Origin: Candidatus Gastranaerophilales bacterium
GTDB lineage: Bacteria; Cyanobacteriota; Vampirovibrionia; Gastranaerophilales; Gastranaerophilaceae
NCBI GenBank assembly: GCA_944325615.1
Contig: CALVAU010000031.1
Coordinates: 1-23,802, forward strand
Direction of reading: 5' to 3'
DNA: 23,802 bases
In this document: piece after piece, positions 8,835 through 17,566 of the stretch
How positions within the stretch are numbered: position 1 is the stretch's first letter
Layout: each line of letters opens with the position of its first letter
The notes under the pieces: generated by a model
The model's database searches: none
What the model was told of the DNA's origin: nothing
Seen by the model: the letters and a program-made list of their open reading frames with translations, nothing else
Made by a program: the position numbers and the translations under genes

Positions 8835-9134
8835 ATGTTCAGATTTCATATAAATATTATTAAAGTAAACAATATAGACACATCAAAATTTATGGTAACG
8901 AGGAAGTACAGACAAGCAATGCTTGTGCGAAATCTTGGTATAATATCTTCCGCAATTAATCTTAAAATCGGTGTTAACAATGCAATGTCTCATATGCTGC
9001 CGAACATGCTAATTTCCTATGGCTGTACTTGTTTTTGTGCAAAAGTTGCACATGATAGCCATTTAATCACAAAAACTTTAAAGCCTTTATATCAAAGTAT
9101 TGTTAAACGAGCAAAACAGATTTATAAGCATTAA
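8835..9134 (+). CDS. Doubtful small ORF, 99 residues
   Basis: The only open frame in the 400-base gap 8750-9149. The product is basic with a Cys/His cluster (YGCTCFCAKVAHDSH) and is not recognised. No ribosome site precedes the first ATG; a GAGGAAG lies 11 bases before an internal ATG at 8919, which would give 71 residues (MLVRNLGIIS...). Base composition looks more gene-like than the AT-rich spacer on its left, so it could be a real small gene or a fragment of a lost one. It stops 15 bases before the facing end of rimO. Without homologues this call is weak; the rest of the gap shows nothing clear beyond AT-rich sequence. Confidence 0.35.
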   Translation: MFRFHINIIKVNNIDTSKFMVTRKYRQAMLVRNLGIISSAINLKIGVNNAMSHMLPNMLISYGCTCFCAKVAHDSHLITKTLKPLYQSIVKRAKQIYKH

Positions 9135-9149
9135 TAAAATCATTTTTGA

Positions 9150-10460
9150 CTAAACGATTTTACCGAATAAATCATACTCATCAGCCTTTTCGATATAAAC
9201 ATTTTCTATATCACCAGGCACAACCTGATTTTCACTTTTTGCATAAACAATTCCGTCAATTTCAGGGGCATCAGCATAAGATCTCATAATAACAACCCCG
9301 TCATCCGTATAACCTTCTACTATACAAGGAAGTGTTTTACCTATTTTTTCCTGATTTATTTCATAAGAAATTCTTTGCTGTAATGCCATCAGTTTTTTGT
9401 ACCGTTCATGTTTAACTTTTTTGGGCACCTGATTTTGCATAGAATATGATGTAGTGTTCTTTTCCCTTGAATATTCAAAAACACCCATTTTGTCAAAACG
9501 CATTTTTTCAACAAATTTGTAAAGATGTTCAAACTGTTCATCGGTTTCACCTGGATATCCGACAATAAATGCCGTTCTTATTGCAACATTCGGGATTTTA
9601 TCACGAAGTTTTTTGATTAAAACCTCATAATCAAATACTGGTCTGCGCATTGCTGCAAGAATTTCAGAATCTGAATGCTGCAGTGGTAAATCTATATATT
9701 TAACAACTTTATCTAATTTTGCGATAGCATGTATTAATTCATCGTTCAACTGTGAAGGGTAAGCGTACATTATTCTTATCCAGCCTAAGCCTTCAATTTT
9801 GTTTAATTCTTCTAACAGTCTTGCTAAAGAAGTTTTTCCGTAAATGTCTATACCGTAACTTGTCGTATCTTGCGCAATAAGAACAATTTCGGTAACACCT
9901 TTACTTACAAGTTTTTTAGCTTCTTCCACAATATTTTCAATACTTCTTGAATGATAAACCCCTCTTAGCTGCGGAATAATACAATATCCGCAATGATAAT
10001 TACAGCCGTCGGCAATTTTTATATAAGAGCTTGCCCCCATTGTAATTTGCTGTCTTTCAACATCTTCAGGATATATATATTCAGGTTTTTCTGAAATTTT
10101 TTCAATATACTCATCATTTTTTTCATTAGCAATTTTTTCAACAGTCTCAACAATTTCACTGAAATCGGAAGTGCCAAGCATTGCACTTATTTCAGGAATT
10201 GCGTTTTTTAAATCTGTTTTATGTTTTTGAGGGAGACAACCTGTAACAATTACTTTTTTACCGTCATTGACCATCTCAAGAATTGATTGCACTGATTCTT
10301 TTTCTGCGTCATGAATAAATGAGCAAGTATTTACAATAACTATCTGAGCATCTTTTTCATCCAAAGTTATCTCATGACCTTTTTCAGCCAAAAGTCCTAA
10401 CATAAGCTCAGAATCTACCAAGTTTTTTGCACATCCGTGATTTACCAATGCAATTTTCAT
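9150..10460 (-). CDS. rimO: Ribosomal protein S12 methylthiotransferase RimO
   Basis: A radical-SAM enzyme that adds a methylthio group to the conserved aspartate of ribosomal protein uS12 (Asp88/89), using two [4Fe-4S] clusters. Seen in 436 residues (normal length): N-terminal MTTase domain with cluster cysteines Cys10 (NHGCAKN), Cys46 (NTCSF) and Cys75 (TGCLPQ); radical-SAM motif Cys153-x3-Cys157-x2-Cys160 in CNYHCGYC; the rest of the radical-SAM barrel; and a C-terminal TRAM domain from about 367 (EGYTDDGVVIMRSYADAPEIDG). The NTCSFIHDAEKES segment and the TRAM sequence favour RimO over the paralogues MiaB and MtaB. The start has AGAGGT six bases upstream. It is separated by 95 bases, including a palindrome, from the SDR gene, so it may have its own promoter. 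Confidence 0.94.
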   Translation of the reverse strand: MKIALVNHGCAKNLVDSELMLGLLAEKGHEITLDEKDAQIVIVNTCSFIHDAEKESVQSILEMVNDGKKVIVTGCLPQKHKTDLKNAIPEISAMLGTSDFSEIVETVEKIANEKNDEYIEKISEKPEYIYPEDVERQQITMGASSYIKIADGCNYHCGYCIIPQLRGVYHSRSIENIVEEAKKLVSKGVTEIVLIAQDTTSYGIDIYGKTSLARLLEELNKIEGLGWIRIMYAYPSQLNDELIHAIAKLDKVVKYIDLPLQHSDSEILAAMRRPVFDYEVLIKKLRDKIPNVAIRTAFIVGYPGETDEQFEHLYKFVEKMRFDKMGVFEYSREKNTTSYSMQNQVPKKVKHERYKKLMALQQRISYEINQEKIGKTLPCIVEGYTDDGVVIMRSYADAPEIDGIVYAKSENQVVPGDIENVYIEKADEYDLFGKIV

Positions 10461-10475
10461 ATTATACCTCTTTTT

Positions 10476-10519
10476 TGATTACAGATTCAGTCTAGCATGA
10501 ATAATATTTTTTGTAATCA
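10476..10519. repeat. Inverted repeat upstream of rimO
   Basis: TGATTACA (10476-10483) and its exact reverse complement TGTAATCA (10512-10519) are 28 bases apart; a second pair, ATTCA (10485-10489) and TGAAT (10498-10502), nests inside, so the whole can fold as one imperfect hairpin. It lies 16 bases upstream of the rimO start, where it could be an mRNA leader structure, a protein-binding site, or a weak terminator of the pilus operon (no T run follows). Confidence 0.5.
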
Positions 10520-10555
10520 GTACCAAGTATAATAAGATTGATAAATAGTTATAAT

Positions 10556-11383
10556 TTATCCTTTATTTACTCTTACTTCCAAACCTTTTTTAACTAATTT
10601 GTTTATTAAACTTTGCGGAAACTTTGATAACAAACTTGCAAATAAAGCATCTTTACCTACGGTATATGAAGGTTTAGGATTTTTCATATTATCGACTTTG
10701 AGAACTAATTTAACAACTTCACTTACATCAAGACCTTTTGTACTATTTTTCAAAGCATTTTGTTCTAAAAAATTCATTTCTTTTTCAAAATCGCCATTAT
10801 TTTTTATACGTTTTGCATTCTCATTAACTGCCTTTTCCCAAATCGGGGTTGCAATAGCTCCAGGTTTTATAGATATGACTTTTATATCTCTCTTAGTTTC
10901 AATCATTAAAGAATTAAATAAAATATCCAACGCTCTTTTGGAAGCACAATATGGAGATATAAAAGGAAAAATTCCAAAACTTGACATTGAGCTTATATTT
11001 ATAATTTTTCCACACTCTAAAATCGGGAGAAGTTTTTGCGAAAATTTGAGATGCGAAAAAGTATTAATCTGAAATTGTTCTTTCAAATCCTGAATATCTA
11101 TACATTCAATCGGGCCGGCAAGAACTGATCCTGCTACATTTATCAAGGTATCGACTTTTTCTGTTTTTGATTTAATAAAATCTACAGCGGATATAATCGT
11201 ATCAGAATCTGACATATCAATATAAAAAGGAATTATATTTTCAGAAATTTTCTTTAATTCCTCAACTTTTTGACTGTTTCGATATCCTGCGAATACTATT
11301 GCATACTTAGAAAGCTCTTTTACAAGAGCTTTCCCTATACCTGATGTTGTACCTGTAATTATATAAGTTTTCAAATTTTTCAT
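10556..11383 (-). CDS. Short-chain dehydrogenase/reductase (SDR), classical type
   Basis: A 275-residue cytoplasmic NAD(P)-dependent oxidoreductase of unknown substrate. Seen: Rossmann glycine motif TGTTSGIG (10-17), the acidic DMS loop at about 56-58, NVAG (82-85, the NAG motif), Ser132 in ISSMSS, and the catalytic Tyr145-x3-Lys149 in YCASK, followed by KPGAIATPI (173-181). All catalytic residues are present. Its ATG overlaps the stop of the platform-protein gene by one base (TAATG), so translation is probably coupled to the pilus/secretion operon. No separate ribosome site is obvious. Known SDRs act on sugars, steroids, retinoids and acyl chains; nothing here decides among them. A role in the pilus machinery is not implied by the family, so the linkage may be only expression-level. 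Confidence 0.88.
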   Translation of the reverse strand: MKNLKTYIITGTTSGIGKALVKELSKYAIVFAGYRNSQKVEELKKISENIIPFYIDMSDSDTIISAVDFIKSKTEKVDTLINVAGSVLAGPIECIDIQDLKEQFQINTFSHLKFSQKLLPILECGKIINISSMSSFGIFPFISPYCASKRALDILFNSLMIETKRDIKVISIKPGAIATPIWEKAVNENAKRIKNNGDFEKEMNFLEQNALKNSTKGLDVSEVVKLVLKVDNMKNPKPSYTVGKDALFASLLSKFPQSLINKLVKKGLEVRVNKG

Positions 11384-12600
11384 TACAAGCCCATGTATGA
11401 TCCGAATAACGGTAAGTACAATGCCAACGCCAAAATAAGTACGATAGTACCGATTACAATCAACATTATCGGCTCAATCATTTTGGTCATTGTATCAATA
11501 ATCGTATCAAGTTTTTTATCAATAAATTTTGTAGCTTGTCCCATCATATCACCCAAACGACCTGACTGCTCACCTGTTGATATCATAAACAAAATCATTT
11601 TAGGCATTACACCAGTCGCTCTTAATGCTGTTGATAAGTGCTGACCTTGTTGAACTTTGTTTGTAGCAATTGCAATTTGTTCTTTTAAAGTAAAGTTTGT
11701 CAAAGTCAATATTGATAGATACAAACATTCAATAATCGGTACACCTGCATCGTATGCAACTTGCAATACTGCAATGAAGTTTGCAAAGTTTGAATATTGA
11801 ATCAAATCTGTCAAAACAGGAATTTTTAAGACGTTTTCATCAATTTTTCTTCTGCTCGGTTCCCATCTGAACAAGAATGAAATACTACCAAATATAGCAA
11901 TAAATACCAATGGTACAAAGTACCAGTATTCTTTTAAGAATAGGCCCATACTCATCAAAGTTGCAGTAATCCAAGGTAATTCTTGTCCCATATTATCGAA
12001 CATATCCTTGAATACAGGGAATACAAACATTAACATGACAAGTACGATAAATACAGCCAATAAAATTACGAACATCGGATACATTAATGTACCAATAACT
12101 TTACCTCTGATGTTTGCTTCTTTATTCAAAAGTTCCAACAAACGTTCGAGTGTTTTTTCCAACTCACCGGAATCTTCACCGGCTTTTACCAGACCGATAT
12201 AAACCTGACCGAAAATTTCGGGGTATTTAGCAACTGTATCAGCAAATGTCGCCCCACCCATAATTTGTCTTCTCAACTCTTTTGATACAAGCCTTTGCTT
12301 AAGTTTTGCAGCATCATTTTCAATAAACATTAAAGATTCAATAATCGGAATACCGGCTTGAGCCAAAATTTGCAATGTTGATGTAAACTCAATCTTGTCC
12401 TGCAAGCCCAAACTTTTCATCGTACCGGGGCTATCATTTTTCTTTACATCATCCTTTTTTAAAGCTTCTTCTGTTACTTTAGTCGGCAAAAACCCAAGCT
12501 TACGAACATTATCACGAGCCTCGCGTAAACTTTCGGCTTCAACTTTACCTGTTACTATATCTTTATTATTTTTAAGTGCTACATAATTATAAATTCCCAT
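11383..12600 (-). CDS. Type IV pilus / type II secretion inner-membrane platform protein (PilC/GspF)
   Basis: A 405-residue inner-membrane protein that couples the cytoplasmic ATPase to pilin or pseudopilin assembly. Seen: the N-terminal cytoplasmic segment with YVALKNNKDIVTGKVEAES (the Y-x-A-x-d-x-G-k entry motif of the family); two T2SSF domains at about 68-195 and 275-397, each with the AGIPIIESL / AGVPIIECL signature and GEDSGEL / GEQSGRL; transmembrane helices at about 173-193, 218-240 and 372-395. Length is typical. AGGAG lies 5 bases before the ATG. It follows the ATPase gene after only 8 bases and overlaps the SDR gene. PilC and GspF cannot be told apart by sequence alone; the lipoprotein upstream leans towards a pilus-type machine. 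Confidence 0.93.
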   Translation of the reverse strand: MGIYNYVALKNNKDIVTGKVEAESLREARDNVRKLGFLPTKVTEEALKKDDVKKNDSPGTMKSLGLQDKIEFTSTLQILAQAGIPIIESLMFIENDAAKLKQRLVSKELRRQIMGGATFADTVAKYPEIFGQVYIGLVKAGEDSGELEKTLERLLELLNKEANIRGKVIGTLMYPMFVILLAVFIVLVMLMFVFPVFKDMFDNMGQELPWITATLMSMGLFLKEYWYFVPLVFIAIFGSISFLFRWEPSRRKIDENVLKIPVLTDLIQYSNFANFIAVLQVAYDAGVPIIECLYLSILTLTNFTLKEQIAIATNKVQQGQHLSTALRATGVMPKMILFMISTGEQSGRLGDMMGQATKFIDKKLDTIIDTMTKMIEPIMLIVIGTIVLILALALYLPLFGSYMGL

Positions 12601-12608
12601 TCCAACTC

Positions 12609-14624
12609 CTATTCATTTACAACACCAAGAACCCTGACGAATTCATCTATTGTTGTATAGCCCCCTAGTATATGAGCCATACAAGATTGGTTAAGAGTTT
12701 TCATACCGTTTTTAACAGCTGCATCTTCAATTTCCAAATCATGAGCACCCATTGCTATCAAACGTTTAATTTCTTTGTTTATCTGCATAATTTCATAAAC
12801 ACCTAAACGTCCTTTATATCCGGTAAATTCGCACTTATTACATCCTCTAGCTCGGTAAATCGGGGTTTTCATTAATTTTTGTATATCTTCTTCATCAACC
12901 AAAATTTGGCTTGCTTCTTCATAGGTAGGGTAATATTCCTCTTTACATTCATCACAAAGTTTTCTTACCAAACGTTGAGCAATTACACCAGAAAGAGTTG
13001 ATGATACCAAATAGTCTTTTGCACCCATTTCAATCAAACGAGTAACAGTTGCAGCAGCTGAGTTTGTGTGAACTGTACTTAATACTAAGTGACCTGTCAA
13101 CGCAGCTGAAATTGCGATTTCCAAAGTTTCATAATCACGAATTTCACCGACCAGAATGATATCAGGGTCTTGTCTTAAGATTGCACGCATACAAGATGCA
13201 AATGTAATACCAGCTTTTGCGTTAATTTGAGATTGGTTGATACCCTCAAGTTTAATTTCTATCGGGTCCTCAATTGTCGTAATATTTACATCTTCGTTGT
13301 TCAAACTTTTTAATACTGAATATAATGTTGTCGTTTTACCGGAACCAGTAGGACCAGAGGTTAAGATAATTCCGTTCGGACAACTTACCATGTTTTTGAT
13401 TTTCGCAACGTCTTCATCTGAACCACCTATAAGTTTTATATTCTTATCAGCAGCATTCAAACTAACAGCTGGCGCCAATACACGGATACAGACCTTCTCT
13501 TTTCCTGATACAGGCAAAGTGTTTATACGGAAGTCATAAGATCCATCACGGTATTTAATTGAAAAAGTACCATCTTGAGGTCTTCTGTGTTCTGCAATGT
13601 TCATTCTTGATAAAACTTTAAAACGAGCTATTACAGAGCTTTCTGCTTTTGGGGGAATATCAAGAACTTTTTGCAGCATACCAAATTTTCTATAACGGAC
13701 AATATATCCGCTCAAACGTGGTTCTATGTGAATATCGGAAACATTATTATCAATTGCTGTTGTAATAATTTGGTTTACAAACTTAGCAATTGAACCGGTT
13801 GAATCTTGAAGTTCGTTATCTACTTGTTCCCAAAGAGTTTCTTCTTTTTCGATTTCTGCAGACTCTTCTTCAATTTTTTTAATGATTCTTTCTGTTTCTT
13901 TTTTCTGTTCACTAAAGAAAGTATCTAAAGTGTTTTGATACTCATAATGAGTCATCAAAAGCTGCTTTGGATTTTGACCGGTCAAATAGATAATCTCCCT
14001 TAAAACATCCTGTTTTAATGGAGTTACTACACCTAAAAGAATTGTTTTACCATCAGATGAAAGAGGAACAACTTTATTTGCTTTAATAAAGTCTTCAGGT
14101 AACATATTAATGAATTTGTCTTGTTTTGCAAGCTGTTCATTCGTTACAAGCTCAAATCCGGTCTGATCATGCAAAATTTCTTTTAATTGAGGTAATGTAA
14201 TGAAACCTAATTTAAACAGAGTTGATCCAATAGGCATTTTCAAGCGTTTACTTTCAGCTAATGCTTGAAGAAGTTGTAAATCTGATATATAGCCCTTTTT
14301 AATCAACATTTCGCCGAGCTTTGCCTGGCCATCGGGAGTATCAATGGATGCGGCACTATCCTCAGCCATCATTGGTTTTAAGCTTGATATCAACTGTCCC
14401 AAATCCGTATCAGCAATCTGAATAAATTTGATTTGAAAAGGAAAAACCTCTTTTAGTTTTAAGTTGATAACATCTTTATCAGATTTTGAATTTATTGCAA
14501 CAAACAAGAATTTGTCCTTTACACTTATAGGAACAAAGTTATATTGTTCCATAAGTGCACTATTGACTTTATTTAGTATCTGTTTATTGACACTGTTTTT
14601 TAATCTGTTTAAAACTTCATTCAT
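12609..14624 (-). CDS. Type IV pilus / type II secretion assembly ATPase (PilB/GspE family)
   Basis: A 671-residue hexameric cytoplasmic motor that powers fibre assembly. Seen: an N-terminal region with an MshEN/T2SSE_N-type module (about 100-240; LGEMLIKKGYIS, LGFITLPQL), a fold known in other ATPases to bind c-di-GMP; an acidic coiled linker (about 245-270); the N2 domain (DIHIEPR); Walker A GPTGSGKTT (about 424-432); Asp/Walker B region ILVGEIRD (about 487-494); the His-box LTGHLVLSTVHTN; and the zinc tetracysteine CDEC (about 556) and CNKC (about 594), typical of PilB/GspE and absent from the retraction ATPase PilT. All catalytic motifs are intact. It lies 22 bases after the secretin gene and 8 before the platform gene. 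Confidence 0.94.
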   Translation of the reverse strand: MNEVLNRLKNSVNKQILNKVNSALMEQYNFVPISVKDKFLFVAINSKSDKDVINLKLKEVFPFQIKFIQIADTDLGQLISSLKPMMAEDSAASIDTPDGQAKLGEMLIKKGYISDLQLLQALAESKRLKMPIGSTLFKLGFITLPQLKEILHDQTGFELVTNEQLAKQDKFINMLPEDFIKANKVVPLSSDGKTILLGVVTPLKQDVLREIIYLTGQNPKQLLMTHYEYQNTLDTFFSEQKKETERIIKKIEEESAEIEKEETLWEQVDNELQDSTGSIAKFVNQIITTAIDNNVSDIHIEPRLSGYIVRYRKFGMLQKVLDIPPKAESSVIARFKVLSRMNIAEHRRPQDGTFSIKYRDGSYDFRINTLPVSGKEKVCIRVLAPAVSLNAADKNIKLIGGSDEDVAKIKNMVSCPNGIILTSGPTGSGKTTTLYSVLKSLNNEDVNITTIEDPIEIKLEGINQSQINAKAGITFASCMRAILRQDPDIILVGEIRDYETLEIAISAALTGHLVLSTVHTNSAAATVTRLIEMGAKDYLVSSTLSGVIAQRLVRKLCDECKEEYYPTYEEASQILVDEEDIQKLMKTPIYRARGCNKCEFTGYKGRLGVYEIMQINKEIKRLIAMGAHDLEIEDAAVKNGMKTLNQSCMAHILGGYTTIDEFVRVLGVVNE

Positions 14625-14646
14625 TATTAATTGATCTTTTTATCTA

Positions 14647-16521
14647 TTATAAGGTTTCTTGTTCGCTGATTGCATCTTCGTTATCTGTGATAATTTTCGG
14701 TGTAATCATGATTATCATTTCTTCTTTTTCTTTTGATGTAGAAGAACTTCTGAACAGAGCTCCAATATATGGCAAATCACCTAACACTGGAATTTTTTGA
14801 ACAGATTTACTTTCATGATCTGTTAGCATACCACCTATAATTAGAGTTTCTCCATCTTTAATTCTTACATTTTTTAACTCTAAGTTACGTCTTTGCAACA
14901 AGGTTGCAACAACATCTGGGTTATTTGGGTCCTCACCCACTGCTGTAATTCGCTCCGCTATAGTTGCATATTCCGGAGTTATATTAAGAGTTACATAACC
15001 ATCCGGACTGATAAATGGCGTTATTGTAATTTTAATACCATTATCATCCCCAATTTCATAATCCTTTTGAGATGTTGCCTGTTGAACACCTTGTACAACC
15101 TGTGAAGTTACTGTTTTTACATAATCTGAAGTCAAGTCAATGACTGACTCTTGGCTATTTGTAATTAAAATACGAGGATTAGCTACAGTACGAGCTTTAT
15201 CACTTTGAAGCAGGTAATTTATTGTCCAAGATAAAGTCCAAGGCATAGGTGTCGGTTTTTCACCTTTATCTATAATGTATATTGGTTGTGTAGTCCTTGT
15301 ATTACCGCCCTCAAATGAAACTTTAAAGTTATCACTTAAGAAAGACCAAGTGTTGTTGAATTCTCTACTACCCATTTCACTTAGTTCAATAATAGATACT
15401 TCAAGATAAGCTTGAGGTTCTTTTTTATCGTTTGCTTTTATAAAGTTCTCAATCATATTCAATTGATCTGGATTGGCTCCCATTACACTGATGGTACCTA
15501 GTCCAGCAGAATAAGAAACTTCCAATGATAGCAAAGGCATTGATGAGAATGACACAACCCCGCCAGAAGCATCTAGGCTTGAAGTATATCCGCAAGCTAT
15601 TTGACTTCCACCGATAGAAATTTCACTTCCACCACCTGCTGCAGCACCTGTAACTTGTCCTATATCACTTGTTTTACTTGCATCTACGTCAATGATTGTA
15701 GGCAACAATTGTGTACAAATCATATCAGCCATAGTTGATGGCGTAACGTGATTTACTTTATAAGTTTTAAATACAGGTTTTACATCAAATTGTTCAATAA
15801 TTTTACGAGCGATTGCGGCATCGTTTTCTGTACCAAAGATTAACACTTCGTTTTTACGTGGGTTTGTCGTTGCAACAATTGTATTTGAAATACCTGGTTT
15901 TCTCATATTGAAAATATTTTCATTAAGGAATTTAGCCATTGGCATTGCATCAACATATTTTACTTGAATTGGAATCAATTCTTTCATATTTAAAGTTGAG
16001 TTTGAAGGATCTGAATATACAATCAAAGTATTATTATCAATTAGATAATATAATTGATTCATTTCCATGATAAGTTCAAAAGCATCATTAATAGGAACAT
16101 CAACTAAATCCATAGTAACTGTTCCTGATACATTAGCATCAAATATAATATTTAAGCCTGCTTTGTCGGCAAACATACGTAAAACTTGAGTTACATCAGA
16201 ATCTCTTAGACTTAGAGTTACCGGAATAACTTTATTCGTCAAAGACTTTTCCCCACGCAATTTAATTCTTTCAGTAGGTTTAAATTGTTCTTGTAAATCT
16301 AATTGATTTCTTGCTGATACACCGGTAAACACATCCGGAGTTGATGATGTTGAGCTAAATCCTCTTAATCCGCCCAAATCTTCTGCCAAACGCATTCCAT
16401 TAATATTAGCATTTGCATAATCCGAAATCTCGGATGCCAATACCAGTGCTGAAGAATTTGGCAACGCAAACGCCAGTAACATTGCACCTGCTAAAAATTT
16501 CTTTGTAACTTTATTTCTCAT
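14647..16521 (-). CDS. Outer-membrane secretin (PilQ/GspD-like)
   Basis: A 624-residue channel subunit through which pili or substrates cross the outer membrane. Seen: signal peptide (basic NKVTKK, then AGAMLLAFALPNSSALVLAS, about 30 residues); an STN/N0 domain at about 93-168 (VTQVLRMFADKAGLNIIFD, VDVPINDAFELIM); N1-type domains at about 175-245 and 248-365; and the secretin C-domain at about 370-612 with VANPRILI, the DGETLIIGGML segment and the signature VPVLGDLPYIG-like IPVLGDLPYIGALF, ending EMIIMITPKII. The second periplasmic domain holds a Gly/Ser-rich insertion (GAAAGGGSEISIGGSQ). No C-terminal pilotin-binding tail is obvious. Twenty-one bases downstream of the lipoprotein gene; GGAGCAGAT upstream of the ATG provides the ribosome site. 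Confidence 0.93.
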   Translation of the reverse strand: MRNKVTKKFLAGAMLLAFALPNSSALVLASEISDYANANINGMRLAEDLGGLRGFSSTSSTPDVFTGVSARNQLDLQEQFKPTERIKLRGEKSLTNKVIPVTLSLRDSDVTQVLRMFADKAGLNIIFDANVSGTVTMDLVDVPINDAFELIMEMNQLYYLIDNNTLIVYSDPSNSTLNMKELIPIQVKYVDAMPMAKFLNENIFNMRKPGISNTIVATTNPRKNEVLIFGTENDAAIARKIIEQFDVKPVFKTYKVNHVTPSTMADMICTQLLPTIIDVDASKTSDIGQVTGAAAGGGSEISIGGSQIACGYTSSLDASGGVVSFSSMPLLSLEVSYSAGLGTISVMGANPDQLNMIENFIKANDKKEPQAYLEVSIIELSEMGSREFNNTWSFLSDNFKVSFEGGNTRTTQPIYIIDKGEKPTPMPWTLSWTINYLLQSDKARTVANPRILITNSQESVIDLTSDYVKTVTSQVVQGVQQATSQKDYEIGDDNGIKITITPFISPDGYVTLNITPEYATIAERITAVGEDPNNPDVVATLLQRRNLELKNVRIKDGETLIIGGMLTDHESKSVQKIPVLGDLPYIGALFRSSSTSKEKEEMIIMITPKIITDNEDAISEQETL

Positions 16522-16542
16522 ATCTGCTCCTGCTTATCTAAC

Positions 16543-17370
16543 TTATTTTTTTGCACCGCCGAATTTTTTACTCAAATTAGGCACTGTATTGTAATTAATT
16601 CCATCTGTAGCCAGCAATTGACCAACTCCAGCCTTATAAACATTGGCACCTAATTGTACAGTTACTACTGATGGACTTATTGATAAAATTTTATATCCAT
16701 TAATTACATCACCGGATCTTACTAAAAAGTCTGAGCCCTCAATATTCAAAATTGCAGAAGGACTTGTTTTGTCATACATAATACCTGAAACGGTAGTTGT
16801 TAAAACTTTTTCCGCATCAGAATCCATTTGTGCTGCATTTGGAGGTTCTATCAAATCATATTGCAACTTAGCTTTTTGCAATTCCACCAGCTTTTGTGCA
16901 CTATTTTCGTCTTTTTGATTCGCCTCTGAAGCAGGTAAAAACGGATCTGAACGACCAGATGGCTCAACAACTAATTTCACCATTTTTTCATCTTTATTGG
17001 CAATTACATCTACATCATCTTCTTCTGATATTTTATCAGACTTTTTATTTTTTTTCTTACCTTCTTTATTTACTTCAGCATTTCCTGCAGTACCTGGCTC
17101 TACCATAACATCATCAGCATTAACATCAGGTACTACATTTGACATATCTGAATTACCTGTTGCTTCATCACTTGAAGGTGCTGGAGCTGATGGTGCCGGA
17201 GCCGGAGGTGTATTTGGTGCGACATTTGAACTACCACCAGTACAACCTGCAGCTGCAAAAATCAATACAACTAAAAAAAGTGAAACAAAAACCATTCCAG
17301 TCATTTTACGACCGGAATATTTTGTTATATTCTCTTTCTCTTCTATCTTACTCATAAACTTTTCAATCAC
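16543..17370 (-). CDS. PilP/GspC-like lipoprotein of the pilus/secretion machine
   Basis: First gene of the operon. Seen in 275 residues: a charged N-terminus, a hydrophobic helix (about 27-42, GMVFVSLFLVVLIFAAAGC) ending in a plausible lipobox with Cys43; a Pro/Ala/Ser linker; a Lys/Asp-rich stretch; GRSDPFLP (about 139-146, the R-DPF-P motif that opens PilP/GspC periplasmic regions); and a C-terminal beta domain VSGIMYD...AILNIEGSDFLVRSGDVINGYKI...VTVQLGANVYKAGVG, matching the PilP / GspC HR fold. Such proteins link the inner-membrane platform to the secretin, which fits the next gene. The start is a GTG at 17370 with AGGTGG only 3 bases upstream, unusually close; an ATG at 17355 is a possible alternative. 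Family call is by motif, so moderately sure. Confidence 0.75.
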   Translation of the reverse strand: MIEKFMSKIEEKENITKYSGRKMTGMVFVSLFLVVLIFAAAGCTGGSSNVAPNTPPAPAPSAPAPSSDEATGNSDMSNVVPDVNADDVMVEPGTAGNAEVNKEGKKKNKKSDKISEEDDVDVIANKDEKMVKLVVEPSGRSDPFLPASEANQKDENSAQKLVELQKAKLQYDLIEPPNAAQMDSDAEKVLTTTVSGIMYDKTSPSAILNIEGSDFLVRSGDVINGYKILSISPSVVTVQLGANVYKAGVGQLLATDGINYNTVPNLSKKFGGAKK

Positions 17371-17410
17371 TTGCCACCTATTTACTTATCCTAGATTAGT
17401 ACAAATAAAT

Positions 17411-17440
17411 TATATAAAAATTAATTAATAATAGTATCAA
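17411..17440 (-). promoter_or_regulatory. Candidate promoter of the pilus/secretion operon
   Basis: On the minus strand TTGATA (17440-17435) is followed after 18 bases by TATATA (17416-17411), itself overlapping a TATAAT (17414-17409). It is about 40 bases upstream of the GTG start, in a 196-base AT-rich gap (17371-17566) that shows nothing else clear. Confidence 0.4.
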
Positions 17441-17566
17441 TTATTTAGTGTATTTAATTCAAAAATCTCTTCTAATTTAAACATACTAATATCAGATTAT
17501 ATAAATTTTATCATATTTTAAATTTAATTGCAAAATAAGTTAAAAGTGTTAAGCAATCTTAAAATT

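Noticed and set aside
9135..9162. TAAAATC/GATTTTA inverted repeat between the small ORF and rimO as a terminator
   Set aside because: Fourteen-base loop, A/T-rich stem reaching into the rimO coding end, no T run.
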